DNA of 64,000 bases from Saprospiraceae bacterium. Lineage in GTDB: Bacteria; Bacteroidota; Bacteroidia; Chitinophagales; Saprospiraceae. The notes under the pieces are model-generated. The model had not been told where the DNA came from. It worked only from the letters and a program-made list of their open reading frames with translations, and did not search any database. Positions 8,009-19,100 of the stretch are shown here, piece by piece (within the stretch, counting starts at the first letter, position 1; each line of letters starts with the position of its first letter). The position numbers and the translations under genes were made by a program. The stretch spans positions 34,375 through 98,374 of the forward strand of contig JAIYAV010000233.1 in assembly GCA_027488855.1 (NCBI GenBank), given 5' to 3'.

Positions 8009-10492
8009 TCAATTCCCCACCCGCTCCATCTCATCACTCGCCGCACCACCATTCCGCCGCGCCGATTTCAGTGGCTTCCCAAAGCGATACGAAAAAGCCA
8101 GGTTGACCACCCGCGTATCCCAGTGAATGATAAAATACTCCTCCGCGTCCGGGAAATCGGTCAACCCTTCCATGATCCGGGTATGCAAAAGATCCCTGAC
8201 GCTGAGTTTGAGTGTCCCCTGTTTTTTTAGTACTGGTCGGGCTATCCCCAGGGCCAATTGCCCAGAATCGTAAACGAGTTCCTGAATGTCGTTGCGCGAG
8301 CGGGTGGTGTAGCTGCCCGAAATTTCGCCACTGTACACCTTACCCAATTGAAACTGGTTGTTGATGCTAAAATTCATCTGGGCGATGGATGAGCGATAGT
8401 CATTGCCCTGAAAACCGTTGAACGTTTTTTGGTTAAAAATCGCCTGACCGTTGAAAGACCACCATTTGGTTGGGGAAAAATTGGCGGCGACGGACAGGCC
8501 CAGGTTGTACATTTTACCCACATTGCCCCGCGTATAAATCAGGATGTCTTCGCCTTCCGACAAGAAGAGCTGTGAAAAATAATTCCTGATGATGCCATAC
8601 GATACCGCCGTGCTGAGGAAGTCCTTGTACTGGTGGCTCAATTCCAGGTTCCAGGTGTATTGGGGTTGGAAAAAAGGATTGCCCCGTTCATAGGTGTACT
8701 TGTTGAGGATGTTGACAAAGGGATTGAGGTGTTGGAAGGCCGGGCGATCCAGGCGGCGGCCTGCCGTGAGGGTCAGCACATTGGAGGAGTCCAGTTGATA
8801 GGACAGGTAGCCAGAGGGAAAAAATCCGGCGTATTTGCGCGAAAAAGCCGAGTCGGGGCGCTCCACATTGCCTAACTGGTTCGCGTCGAAATTGGTGCGT
8901 TCGTAGCGCAAGCCGACCTGGAAGGACAAACGATCCAACTTTTGCTCATAACTGCTGTACAGGGCGTGGATGTTTTCTTGGTACAGGAAGCGATTGGTTT
9001 TGCCGTAATCCTGGTACCAGGCCGTGCCATTTCCAATCTCGTAATCGGCGGTATTGTCCGTGTCGATGTTGGAGTTTTTATATCCCACTTCCCACTTCCC
9101 GTTGTCGTTGATTTGCCAGCTGTAATCCACTTTTAAGGAGGCGATTTCCAGGAGGGAGGGCAAGTACCCACGTGCGCCTTCATTGTAGCCACCTGCGGCC
9201 AGCAGGGAATTGAGGAACAACTGACTGTTGTCGATGTCGTACTTGAGCCAGTCAAAATCTACGGACAACTGTTGGGTTTTGCTGAAATTGTGTTTGCCGT
9301 ATACGTTGAATCCCCCCGATTTGAACCAACCTGAACTGCTGCTTTTGGTGGCGATGCTGGAGTCGATTTGTCCGAGTGGAGTTTCCCAGGCCACCCGGGC
9401 ATTGCCAATGCCTTTGCGGCGGTTGGTGATGCCGGTCAGACCCAGACCCAGGGTTGTTTTGTCCGAAAGATAATAATCGAAGCCGGTTTTGAGGGTGTTG
9501 TTGAAACTTTGGTTGACCAGCAGCGTAGGTTGATCCAGGCGGGATTCCAATTGGTCGTTTTGGTTGAAGTATTCCCGCAGGGCATACAAACGCATGTAGT
9601 TCCGATTGTAATTGCTGCTGTAAGTCAGGTAGCTATTGAAGCGTCCGTTGCGGTAGTTGAAGGCCAGGCTGTTGTTGCTTTTGGGGTAATAACCTTGGCC
9701 GTAAGCCGTGGTCAGGTTGCCGTTGAAGCCCTTTTGTTTGTTCTTTTTGGTCTTGATGTTGATGATGCCCGCGTTGCCACTGGCGTCGTATTTGGCGGAG
9801 GGGTTGGTGATCAGTTCGATTTGATCGACCTGGGTGGAACTCATGCCACTCAGGAGATTGGTCAATTCCGCCCCGCTCAGGTAAGTGGGTTTATCGTCGA
9901 TGAGCACCAATACGCCTGTTTTGCCCATCAGGCTGAGACCGCCGTTGCGGTCAACCATCACTCCGGGTGATTTTTCTAGTACTTCGAGTACGGTGGTTCC
10001 GGCGTTGGTCACTGAAGCGTCTACATTGACGATGGTTTTGCCTTGCACTCTTTGGATGAGGGCTTTGCGAGCGGATACGGTGACGCCCTCCAAGGTTTTG
10101 CTGTCGGGTTGTAGGTTGAGACTGAGTTTTTGGGCCGCCAGGGTTTCGGGCTTGAGCTCGGTAATGAGTTCGGTGTACCCAACGTAGCGGATTTTGAGGG
10201 TATATGAGGTATTGGTTTTGAGCACAAAATTGATCAGGCCACGTTCGTCACTCACCGCCATTTGTAGTGGGGTAGGGGAGTTGTTGTTGAGCAATTCCAC
10301 AGTGGCTCCTATCAAGGGCGCTTGGGTTTCATCCAGTAGCTTCAATTCAATGGGAAGATCGGTGCTCACTTGGGCCCAAGCAGCGGCTACTAAAAGACTC
10401 AACAAAATGGCAATTCCGTACCCGCGCATGTGTTTAGATTTTCGTGAGTGTTTATGCAACTTCTGAGGTGAAATTAAGAAACTTAAAAGCAC
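8009..10492 (-). CDS. TonB-dependent receptor / outer membrane beta-barrel protein with carboxypeptidase-regulatory-like N-terminus
   Basis: LLDETQAPLIGATVELL; plug-like VLEVLEKSPGVMVDRNGGLSLMGKTGVLVLIDDKPTYLSGAELTNLLSGMSSTQVDQIELITNPSAKYDASGNAGIINI; beta-barrel C-term. Probable start at MRGYGIAILL within the ORF. Confidence 0.85.
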   Translation of the reverse strand: MLLSFLISPQKLHKHSRKSKHMRGYGIAILLSLLVAAAWAQVSTDLPIELKLLDETQAPLIGATVELLNNNSPTPLQMAVSDERGLINFVLKTNTSYTLKIRYVGYTELITELKPETLAAQKLSLNLQPDSKTLEGVTVSARKALIQRVQGKTIVNVDASVTNAGTTVLEVLEKSPGVMVDRNGGLSLMGKTGVLVLIDDKPTYLSGAELTNLLSGMSSTQVDQIELITNPSAKYDASGNAGIINIKTKKNKQKGFNGNLTTAYGQGYYPKSNNSLAFNYRNGRFNSYLTYSSNYNRNYMRLYALREYFNQNDQLESRLDQPTLLVNQSFNNTLKTGFDYYLSDKTTLGLGLTGITNRRKGIGNARVAWETPLGQIDSSIATKSSSSGWFKSGGFNVYGKHNFSKTQQLSVDFDWLKYDIDNSQLFLNSLLAAGGYNEGARGYLPSLLEIASLKVDYSWQINDNGKWEVGYKNSNIDTDNTADYEIGNGTAWYQDYGKTNRFLYQENIHALYSSYEQKLDRLSFQVGLRYERTNFDANQLGNVERPDSAFSRKYAGFFPSGYLSYQLDSSNVLTLTAGRRLDRPAFQHLNPFVNILNKYTYERGNPFFQPQYTWNLELSHQYKDFLSTAVSYGIIRNYFSQLFLSEGEDILIYTRGNVGKMYNLGLSVAANFSPTKWWSFNGQAIFNQKTFNGFQGNDYRSSIAQMNFSINNQFQLGKVYSGEISGSYTTRSRNDIQELVYDSGQLALGIARPVLKKQGTLKLSVRDLLHTRIMEGLTDFPDAEEYFIIHWDTRVVNLAFSYRFGKPLKSARRNGGAASDEMERVGN

Positions 10493-10637
10493 AAAAGCTA
10501 ATTTAAGTTTTTGTCGAAATCTTTATTTCAGTGTGTAAGGAGTATCCAAACGGATTTTTGTAAAATACCTACGAATTCTCGAACAGTGCGCACGAATACC
10601 AGCTCCCTAAATCTTATTAGGCTCAATACCTGGATAT

Positions 10638-12281
10638 TTGAATCATAAATCAAACAGTATGAAAAGGCATCGAAACTTAAAATTGTCATTGGAGCTAATC
10701 CTCGTTTTTCTTTTATTGCATTCCACTGCAATACCGGGGCATACCGGTACCCCTTCTGTGGATTCTACCCGGCAGCAAAGCATCCAGCTTTTTAAACCTT
10801 ACTTAAGTAGTTTGGGCTGGATCAAGGATTTGGTCAAAACGGCGCCGGAGTCTACACGTGCACGGAATCTCTCAGGCCTGGCCCAATTGGATACCTCTTG
10901 GCTGGATCAAGCTAAATTTTCCAATAAAATTCCCACTGAATGGTGCGGCTTCTGGGACGATATCATCGGCCATACCATCGATCTTTTTCCGTACAATGTG
11001 TTTAGAAAAAGAGACCTGCTTCGGGTTAAGGCCACCGCCGTGCATCAGGACAAAATTTTGATTGCCCTGAAAAATTTATTCGAAACCGAAGTGATAATGT
11101 TTCAAAAACTTCCCGGCATTAATGGTCCCCGATTCCAACTCATTGAACTCACGACTGAGCCTTACCAGGATCCTGAATTTGATTACCTCGAGCAACGCAA
11201 AAGCTCCATCCCTCAAATTATTCCTCAACACTTGTATGGCCATTATACGAAAAATGTTAGCTGGTTGAGTTTTAAGAGGCAAAAACCCACAATCACAGAA
11301 GATAAAATCTTTGCACTCAATCGTACCTGGATCATCAAATCGAAAGGAGCTATATTTCACGAGAGCCGTCGGGCTTACCGACTCTATGCATGGGATGAAA
11401 AGACCAACATGCCAGGATATTTTTTGCTGGAAAAATATGGGATATACACTGATACCTGGAATTTGTCGCTTACTGTCGAACCCAGCAATATTGCAGGGGC
11501 AACCAGTCTTTTTTGGCTGGGCGCCAAATACGGTAGTTCCTTCTTGATTAGTAAAAGCCTGTTCCCTTTACTTTTACTGGCATTCATTTCGGTATTCATT
11601 TATTGGATGTATCGCCGCCGACTTGAGGTAATGAAGCGTGAACGCTCGCGTACCGAATTAGCCCTCAATGGACTGCGCGCTCAACTCAATCCCCACTTCC
11701 TGTTCAACTCCCTGGCTTCTATCCAGGACCTCGTCAATGAGGACAACAAACCAGCGGCCAATCGCTACTTCGACGAAATTGCCCGCTTGCTTCGCTACGT
11801 GGTGGATAGCTCCAAATATGCTTACATGCCCTTGGCCCAGGAGCTTGAAGCTTTGGAAAAATACTGCTCACTTGAGGCCTTGCGCACTCCCTTTGAATAC
11901 AGCTTTGAACTGGAGCCTGGCATCGACCAAAACAACACCGAAATCCCCACCATGCTGCTCCAACCCTTTGTGGAAAATGCCATCTTGCATGGCCTGCGCC
12001 CTGGTACGGACCCCAAAGAGCTTAAGATCAGCATTTGGGCCGAGAGTGGCAACCGGATAGGTATTTCCATCCAGGACAATGGCATCGGCATCGAGGAGGC
12101 ACAGCACCGGGGGCGAAAACTCCAGGATATCCGCGACCACCAAGGCTTGGCCACCACCCAACAGCGTATCCAGCTGCTCAATGAGGGTAAAAAAGAAAAA
12201 ATCACCCTCCAAATTGCCGATCGAAGTCACCTCAAACCCGGCCAAACCGGCACCCTGGTCCGGCTATCAATTCCCATTTAA
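10638..12281 (+). CDS. LytS-like sensor histidine kinase with N-terminal extracytoplasmic domain
   Basis: TM segment before RRRLEVMKRERSRTELALNGLRAQLNPHFLFNSLASIQDLV (His_kinase H box); IPTMLLQPFVENAILHGL (N box); IQDNGIGI. Start may be ATG 10659 (MKRHRNLKL). Confidence 0.85.
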   Translation: MNHKSNSMKRHRNLKLSLELILVFLLLHSTAIPGHTGTPSVDSTRQQSIQLFKPYLSSLGWIKDLVKTAPESTRARNLSGLAQLDTSWLDQAKFSNKIPTEWCGFWDDIIGHTIDLFPYNVFRKRDLLRVKATAVHQDKILIALKNLFETEVIMFQKLPGINGPRFQLIELTTEPYQDPEFDYLEQRKSSIPQIIPQHLYGHYTKNVSWLSFKRQKPTITEDKIFALNRTWIIKSKGAIFHESRRAYRLYAWDEKTNMPGYFLLEKYGIYTDTWNLSLTVEPSNIAGATSLFWLGAKYGSSFLISKSLFPLLLLAFISVFIYWMYRRRLEVMKRERSRTELALNGLRAQLNPHFLFNSLASIQDLVNEDNKPAANRYFDEIARLLRYVVDSSKYAYMPLAQELEALEKYCSLEALRTPFEYSFELEPGIDQNNTEIPTMLLQPFVENAILHGLRPGTDPKELKISIWAESGNRIGISIQDNGIGIEEAQHRGRKLQDIRDHQGLATTQQRIQLLNEGKKEKITLQIADRSHLKPGQTGTLVRLSIPI

Positions 12282-12314
12282 ACTGCCTGCTTTTTTTCCC
12301 ATTTCCTCAATTTT

Positions 12315-13973
12315 ATGCTCGACTTAAATACGTCATCAATGAACACTTTTCAAAAGCAATTTCAACTTGGTTTACTCGCATTGTTTGTGCTTTGCATGAT
12401 GCTTTCCAACAATGTTGCGGCAAAAACCAACCTCGATTCACTGCGCAAGGCTTCGATCCAATCTATTCTGCCTTACCTCGAGCAAATCGAACCTTTGCGC
12501 GAAGCAGTTCGCAAAGACAGTATGACTTTTATCGGCATGCGGTTTATGCTGCGAATGAACAAAAACTGGTTGCAAAACGCCCAGTTCGCTACCTCAGTTG
12601 CGCCAGAATGGCGAGGCTTCCGCAAAGACGCTACACAAAAGGATCCGCTGGATCTTTTTGCGGATTATGCCCTCTTTGATGGTAAACTCGGCAAAGTGAC
12701 TTCCTTTTTTCATCAGGGTGATGTAGCTGTGGTGCTGCTGAATATCCCTGGCAGTTTTACCATGATTATTCTCAATCGTGGTTCTGAGCAGTTTAACCCA
12801 GATGGCGCCAGTGTCAATATGTCTATGTATGCTTTGCGGGAGGATCGTCCAATCGAGGTGAAGAAGCCCAAGTCTTTCTACCAGCCTACGCAACAAAAAA
12901 TGCCTAAAGAGGCTCATGGTGAATACGTCCCTGCTGAATACAATTCGCTTAAGGAAATTCTGCGCAATCCTCCTGCGCTCATCGTGAAAGACAGTACCAT
13001 CAAGGCCCTGGGCCGCAAATGGAAAATCCACACCGCTGGAATCATTGACGCCCCTGATGGGGAAAACCAAAAGGTTTACCGCGCCATGGCCTTTGACCAA
13101 TCCGGCAAGGCCGGGTATTTTACCATTGAACTGGGTTCTCTGGTTCAGATCAATCTGTTGTTGGAACAAAGTGATAAACTTGGACGTAATGCGTACCAGT
13201 TCAAGGTCAAACTCAAATCCAAGATGTTGAACCAGGAATACTTGTTCCTGTTCTTTAAAGGCCTTTTCGTATTACTGCTCGGTTTTAGTGGTTTTTCTTT
13301 TTTCCAAAACCGCAAGCTCAGCTTGCAGCGCGATCGTGCGAGCTTGGCCCTCACTGGTCTGCGCTCTCGGCTTAATCCACATTTTTTGTTCAACACCTTG
13401 GGCTCCATCCAAGACCTGATCCACGAAAAACAGTTTGACGCAGTCAATCGCTATTTTTCCGAGATGGCACAACTCATGCGTTATGTAGTGGATAGTGCCG
13501 CCCATGAGTTTTTGTTGCTTAAAGATGAACTTGAGGCCCTGCGCAAGTATTGCTGCCTGGAGGCTTTGCGCAGCCCTTTTGATTTTTCCATTCAAGTAGA
13601 TCCGCTGGTAGACCTGGAAAACGTCGAAATCCCCACGATGCTCTTGCAGCCTTTTGTCGAAAATGCGATCTTGCACGGCCTTCGCCCCAGCCATGGTCCC
13701 AAAAACTTAAGCGTAAAGGTGGAACAGCGATCACCTGAATTGCTCTACATTGCCATCGAAGATTCGGGCATCGGTATTGATGAAGCCCAACGCCGCCAAC
13801 AAAACCGCGACCCCGACCCCAATCGTGGCCACCAGGGCATGGCCATGACCAACCAACGCATCGACTGGCTGAATGTGGGCAAATCGAATAAAATTGCGCT
13901 CCACATCCAGGATCGCAATCAGATTTCGCCCAGCCATACCGGCACCCTCGTTCAGCTATCGATCCCCCTGTAG
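12315..13973 (+). CDS. LytS-like sensor histidine kinase, tandem paralogue of the preceding gene
   Basis: LTGLRSRLNPHFLFNTLGSIQDLI; IPTMLLQPFVENAILHGLRP; N-terminal domain resembles the upstream paralogue. Start may be ATG 12339 (MNTFQKQF). Confidence 0.85.
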   Translation: MLDLNTSSMNTFQKQFQLGLLALFVLCMMLSNNVAAKTNLDSLRKASIQSILPYLEQIEPLREAVRKDSMTFIGMRFMLRMNKNWLQNAQFATSVAPEWRGFRKDATQKDPLDLFADYALFDGKLGKVTSFFHQGDVAVVLLNIPGSFTMIILNRGSEQFNPDGASVNMSMYALREDRPIEVKKPKSFYQPTQQKMPKEAHGEYVPAEYNSLKEILRNPPALIVKDSTIKALGRKWKIHTAGIIDAPDGENQKVYRAMAFDQSGKAGYFTIELGSLVQINLLLEQSDKLGRNAYQFKVKLKSKMLNQEYLFLFFKGLFVLLLGFSGFSFFQNRKLSLQRDRASLALTGLRSRLNPHFLFNTLGSIQDLIHEKQFDAVNRYFSEMAQLMRYVVDSAAHEFLLLKDELEALRKYCCLEALRSPFDFSIQVDPLVDLENVEIPTMLLQPFVENAILHGLRPSHGPKNLSVKVEQRSPELLYIAIEDSGIGIDEAQRRQQNRDPDPNRGHQGMAMTNQRIDWLNVGKSNKIALHIQDRNQISPSHTGTLVQLSIPL

Positions 13974-13999
13974 CGGCAATCCTATGTGGTTGCCCTCCC

Positions 14000-14114
14000 G
14001 CCAACCCACGGTTTAACCCACGATTTAAATCGTGGGTTAAACCGTGGGAGGCTACCATATATACCCACCCCATGACTTTAGTCGTGGGAAAACCATGGCT
14101 TTAGTCGTGGGAAA
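14000..14114. repeat. Composite palindromic repeat (two hairpins with a linker), copy A
   Basis: gccaacccacggtttaacccacgatttaaatcgtgggttaaaccgtgggaggctaccatatatacccaccccatgactttagtcgtgggaaaaccatggctttagtcgtggg; related copy at 38457-38520. Confidence 0.8.
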
Positions 14115-14125
14115 AAAAACAAACA

Positions 14126-14866
14126 ATGATCCGAGCCATTCACATCGACGACGAACCCCACAACCACCGCAGCCTCGCCCGCATCCTGGCCGAAACCTGT
14201 CCGCAGGTCCAAATCCTCGGCCAAGCCGTGAACGCCGCCGAAGGCCGCACCCTCTACCTCCAAACCCAGCCCGACCTGGTTTTTCTCGATATTGAGATGC
14301 CAGACCAAAGCGGCTTCCAGTTTCTGGAGTCCATCACCCCAGTGCGTGCCGAAGTCATCTTCGTCACTGCCTACGACCAATACGCCCTGCGCGCCATTAA
14401 GTTCGCTGCTCTCGACTACCTACTAAAACCCATCAACGCTACTGAGGTGCAAGCCGCCGTGGCCAAGGTGCAGGAAAAACTCCTGGCTCGCTGGGGCAAC
14501 CTACAGCTACAGCAACTCCTCGAAAACCTGCGCAACCCACAGCAGCAACCCAAAATTGCGCTGCCTTCAGCCGAGCGTGTCGACTTCGTAGAACCCGATC
14601 AGATTCTCCGTTGCCAATCCGAAAACGCCTACACCTATGTGTACCTGAGCGATGGCACCAAAATCCTGATTACCAAATCCCTGCGCGACTTTGAGAATCT
14701 ACTAACGGATCATGGTTTTCTGCGCACCCACCAGTCGCACCTGGTCAACCGCAAGTACGTCCGCTCCCTCCTCAAAAGAGACGGCGATAGCCTCTTGCTA
14801 ACGGATGGAACCATCATTCCCATTTCTACTCGCCAAAAATCCGAAGTACTGGCGGGATTTAAGTGA
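14126..14866 (+). CDS. LytTR-family response regulator
   Basis: REC domain (IHIDDEPHN, DLVFLDIEMPDQSG, VIFVTAYDQYALRAIKFAALDYLLKPI) and LytTR domain (ILRCQSENAYTYVYLSDGTKILITKSLRDFE...FLRTHQSHLVNRKYVR). Confidence 0.95.
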   Translation: MIRAIHIDDEPHNHRSLARILAETCPQVQILGQAVNAAEGRTLYLQTQPDLVFLDIEMPDQSGFQFLESITPVRAEVIFVTAYDQYALRAIKFAALDYLLKPINATEVQAAVAKVQEKLLARWGNLQLQQLLENLRNPQQQPKIALPSAERVDFVEPDQILRCQSENAYTYVYLSDGTKILITKSLRDFENLLTDHGFLRTHQSHLVNRKYVRSLLKRDGDSLLLTDGTIIPISTRQKSEVLAGFK

Positions 14867-14996
14867 GCGCAAATGAATTTGTTCATCGATCAGCTCCCAG
14901 ATTGCCTTTTTTGATCCGTTCCAACCATTAACACAAAGTGTGTGGTGGTCGGGGTGATTTGGGTTCACCTTAGAAACTATGCGCCTGCGGCGCTGA

Positions 14997-16082
14997 TTAG
15001 TTGCTGATCAATTTTCCGATCCGCCCACCGCCGCCAGCAAAATAAATCGCGCTTCCATTTTTGGCTTTGCGGCAAACGTGGAAACTTTCTTTGCTGATCC
15101 AAGACCAGTTCTTGCCCTCATCAGTTGTGAAATCTACGCCATTTAAGCCGCAGGCGATCCAGTTTTTTTGCCCCAAATACTCCACGCAACTGCGGTAGCC
15201 GTGTGGGCCGTTTTTGGGCGCAGTAAAGGTTTTGCCCCCGTTTAGGGAAATGAAGCAATTGAGCGTCGTCGAATCCTTGGTCATAAAATCTCCACCGACT
15301 ACAATGAGCGTTTTTTTGCCTTTGAGCGCGATGGAGTTGGAACCCGTGGTTTCTTTTCCCTGGATCAAGGGGAGATTGATTTTTTTACCCGACAAAAACA
15401 GGTTGGCTTGTTTTCCCCCGCTAGCCAAAGCATATTGTCCTGGACTGTACAATCGAATATTGGTGCCACTGCTGGCAAAAAAAGCTTCCCCCGTGGCTAC
15501 TGCTGGTCGCTCATTCAGGGGGACTTCTTGCCAGCTATTGCCGCCATCGGCAGTTCTGGCCATAAATACCCGGCCTTGGAGCGGGTCACCGATGACGATG
15601 CCGTGTTGTGCATCCACAAAATCCATGGCGTCGAGAAACATGGAAGTATCGCGGTTTTCGTAAACTTTGGTCCAGCTTTGGCCCGCGTCAGTGGTTTTGA
15701 GGATGTAGGCTGGTAAAGCAATGCCCATGATGACGGCGGTTTGGGCATCAAAAGCTTCAATATCGCGGAAGTCGGTTTTTTCGTACCCTTTGACGCTCAG
15801 CCATTGCCAGCTTTGGCCCCCATCAATGGAGCGGCCTACGGTACCCGAGCTACCACTTACCCAAAGCGTTTGGTCGTCGACTACACTTAAGCCTCGGAAA
15901 GAACTTTTGGTGCCGGCACTGAGTACTTGCACACTTTGCGCAGCGCTGAAGATGGAAAGGATACAGCCAAGGAGCAGCAGATAATGTTTGGTTTTGACAT
16001 ACATGGTTAACGCAATTGAATGCTGCTCGTATCGGTGGTGATCGGCAGCAATATTAGGACAATATTTTTGGATAAAATTCAC
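14997..16082 (-). CDS. YCF48/BNR-repeat secreted protein
   Basis: Repeated SIDGGQSW, TTDAGQSW, TADGGNSW, SLNGGKTF motifs. Probable start at MYVKTKHYLLLLGCIL. Confidence 0.8.
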   Translation of the reverse strand: MNFIQKYCPNIAADHHRYEQHSIALTMYVKTKHYLLLLGCILSIFSAAQSVQVLSAGTKSSFRGLSVVDDQTLWVSGSSGTVGRSIDGGQSWQWLSVKGYEKTDFRDIEAFDAQTAVIMGIALPAYILKTTDAGQSWTKVYENRDTSMFLDAMDFVDAQHGIVIGDPLQGRVFMARTADGGNSWQEVPLNERPAVATGEAFFASSGTNIRLYSPGQYALASGGKQANLFLSGKKINLPLIQGKETTGSNSIALKGKKTLIVVGGDFMTKDSTTLNCFISLNGGKTFTAPKNGPHGYRSCVEYLGQKNWIACGLNGVDFTTDEGKNWSWISKESFHVCRKAKNGSAIYFAGGGGRIGKLISN

Positions 16083-16170
16083 CCTTTTGGGGGTAAAAAG
16101 GATATATGCAGAGAGAGGTTTTTCACCACCTACGAAACCTAAGACACTTAAGAAGCACCCTAGGGTAAAT

Positions 16171-19100
16171 TTACTTGTTCGTTTTCCGCCAGGCCATTAC
16201 CCCCAGGTTATTCCGTGCAATCAACACCGTCCCATCCTTGAGTGTAGCCAGTTTCCGTCCCTGGCCATTCACCCAAAATCCACTTTGAGCCGGGCTCATG
16301 GCCGTCCAGTATTTCCCTTTGCGGGTGAGCACGCAACCATAATCCGCATCATAACGCCCCAAGCCGGGCCGGATGCCGTACCAGTTGCCTACGCTCAGGA
16401 TTTCGTTTTGGCCATCGCCATTGAGGTCCATTTGGGCGAAGTTGAAAATCGGGGCCAATTGGGATTCGATCGGCAGAGCGGCCAGTGTGTATTGCCCCTT
16501 GCCCTGGTATTTGCCCCAGGAGGAGGCAAAATTGACCGCCCGATGATGGGTCGCCCCCTTCAACATTTCAGCGGTAAACACCTGTTCAAAACCACATTCG
16601 GCAAAAGGACGGTATTCCAGGAACTGTTTTTTCAGGATGTTCAACTGACTGGTCAGTTCATCCTTGCTGACGTAGGTATACCTGCGCCCTTGTTTGTAAT
16701 AGGTGAGTATGGGGTCGGTTTGGTAGTTTTGGTCAAAATCTTTGACGTACAATTCCACGGGTAGCTCGGGCGAGGCTTTTAATTCGGCGTTTAAGCCCAG
16801 GTTGCCCAGCAGCAGGTCTTTTTTTCCATCCTGATCATAATCCACTGTAGTCACTGTATTCCACCAACCTTCGGAGTTGGGGATTTTGCTCAGGCTAAAT
16901 TGGCTGTTCCGGATGGAAAATATACACACTGGCATCCATTCTCCTACGATCACCAATTGTAAGCCTTCCGCTTGTTCCACGATACATGCGTCGCTGACCA
17001 TGCCGATATTTTGCAGCTCCGGGGCCACCTGAGCAGTCACTTCCTTGAAGTGTCCTTTGCCATCATTTTGGTACAAATGGCTGGCTGGAACCAGCCCGTA
17101 AGCAGGATAAATCGAACGACTGCCCACGAATAAATCGAGGGCTCCATCCCCGTTGAAATCAAAAGGCACAACACAAGAGCCTTCAGCATAATCCAAAGGT
17201 AAGTTGTAGAGGTCTTGGGAAAACTTACCTTTGCCATCGTTGACCAACAATACATCCAAAAGCGCTGGATTTTTCCCCGTATACTGGTGCCCAGCGGTAA
17301 CCAGGTAGGCATCTAAATCGCGATCCTGATCCGCATCAAAAAAAACAGCATCCACAATTTCCAGCATGGAATCAATCAACAAATCCTCAGCAACAAATTT
17401 GTTTGGGCTCATTTGTTTGTACAAAAACACCTTGCGACCGCCGAATAATACATCTTCCAGCCCATTGCCATCTACATCACCTATCGCCAAAGCAGGTCCC
17501 TGGGTGGAAAGCATATGTGGCATCAGTTGTTCGCTATCGAAGTCAATGTGCTCATTTTCAGCGTGTAGATAATCCAATCCCAACTTTAAAGCAGACTCTT
17601 GTAAAAATGGAGGCGCAGCAAAGGCGATTTTGGGGCTTTTGACTCCTTGGTATTGAATGTTCAGCGATTGATCGACCTTTACATTTTTGAGTTGTTGTAT
17701 TTTTCCATCAGGCCATTGTACCTCAAGGGTTTCTATCTTTTTAGCTTTTCCTAAACCAAAATGCAGGACTGGCTCCACGGCAGATTGAAAACCCCGGGTG
17801 CTGTACAATTCCTGGATTTGTTCTTTGCCATCCGCGACAATGCGGACGCGAGTACCAAATCCAAAGGGATTTTTCCCCGGCATTTGTAAACGGATGCTCA
17901 ACCAGTGTTGGTCGGGTTTGCTCTGGGCGGTGTTTTCGTACAAACTGGCGGTTTCATTCAAGTTGTTCAGCACCAAATCCAGGTCGCCATCCTGATCGAA
18001 GTCGGCATAAGCTGCACCGTTGGAACAACCCGTAAAATTGAGCCCCCAGGCGGCGGAAACATCGTCAAATTGCAGATCGCCTAGGTTGCGGTAAGCGAAA
18101 TTGGCAACTTTGCCAAAAGGCATTTTTTCTACTAAAGCCAGGTCAGGTGCCGATTGTTGAACGCTGCTGTTGGAGCTGAACTTGAGGTAATCCAAATCGT
18201 TGGGCCGCCGCCAGATGCCGTTGCCAATGAAGAGGTCTTTCCAGCCATCGTTGTCAAAATCGGCCAGTAAGGGTGCCCAACTCCAATCGCTGGCGTTGAT
18301 GCCTGCCAGTTGGCCGATTTCTGAAAATCCTGGATGTTGCTGCCCCGGGACTGCCCCTCGATTGAGTTGCAACATGTTGCGGGGGTATTGGAAATGATAG
18401 CCGTAGTTGAGTTTGGCCTGAAAGATGTTGTAAGGATCGGCACCTACGGAGCTTTTGTTGATGCGCTCATCGTTGGCTTTCATGTCCATCGTGACCAGGT
18501 CCATCCAGCCATCGTTGTTGATATCGGCCAGGTCATTGCCCATCGAAAAGGTGCTGGTATGGCCCATGGATTGTGCCACGGCTTCCTGAAAAGTGCCGTC
18601 GCCCTGGTTGAAATAGAGGTAGTCGTTTTCATGAAAATCGTTGGACACGTAAATGTCGGGCCAGCCGTCGTTGTTGAGGTCGCCAATGGCGATGCCCAAG
18701 CCAAAACCAATTTTACTGCCATAAATGCCCGCACTGGCGCTGACGTCTTCAAAACGATCGCCATTGTTGCGGTACAAACGATCGCCGGATAGCTCGTCGC
18801 GCTTGGTACGAATGGTTGCACGGTTGTAGTTTTCGGCGTCGTGGATGGAATGGTTGAGCAGGTAGCAGTCGAGATCACCATCGCGGTCGTAGTCAAAAAA
18901 AGCAGCCTGGGTGGAGAAGCCGATAAAGTCGAGGCCGTATTGGGCGGCTTGTTCGCTGAATTTCCCCTTGCCGTCGTTGATGTACAATTGGTTGCGGCCA
19001 CGCAGGGTTTTGTACTGCCCCACCTGGCAAACGTAAATGTCCAGCGCTCCGTCACCGTTGACGTCGGCCATGGTGACGCCCGTTGACCAGCCTCCATTTT

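Noticed and set aside
9368-9970. 200-aa + strand ORF opposite the TonB receptor, and similar long shadow ORFs (18480..19097 -, 5707..6102 +, 13519..14073 -)
   Set aside because: Antisense to strongly supported CDSs; compositional artefacts of GC-biased codons without domain motifs.
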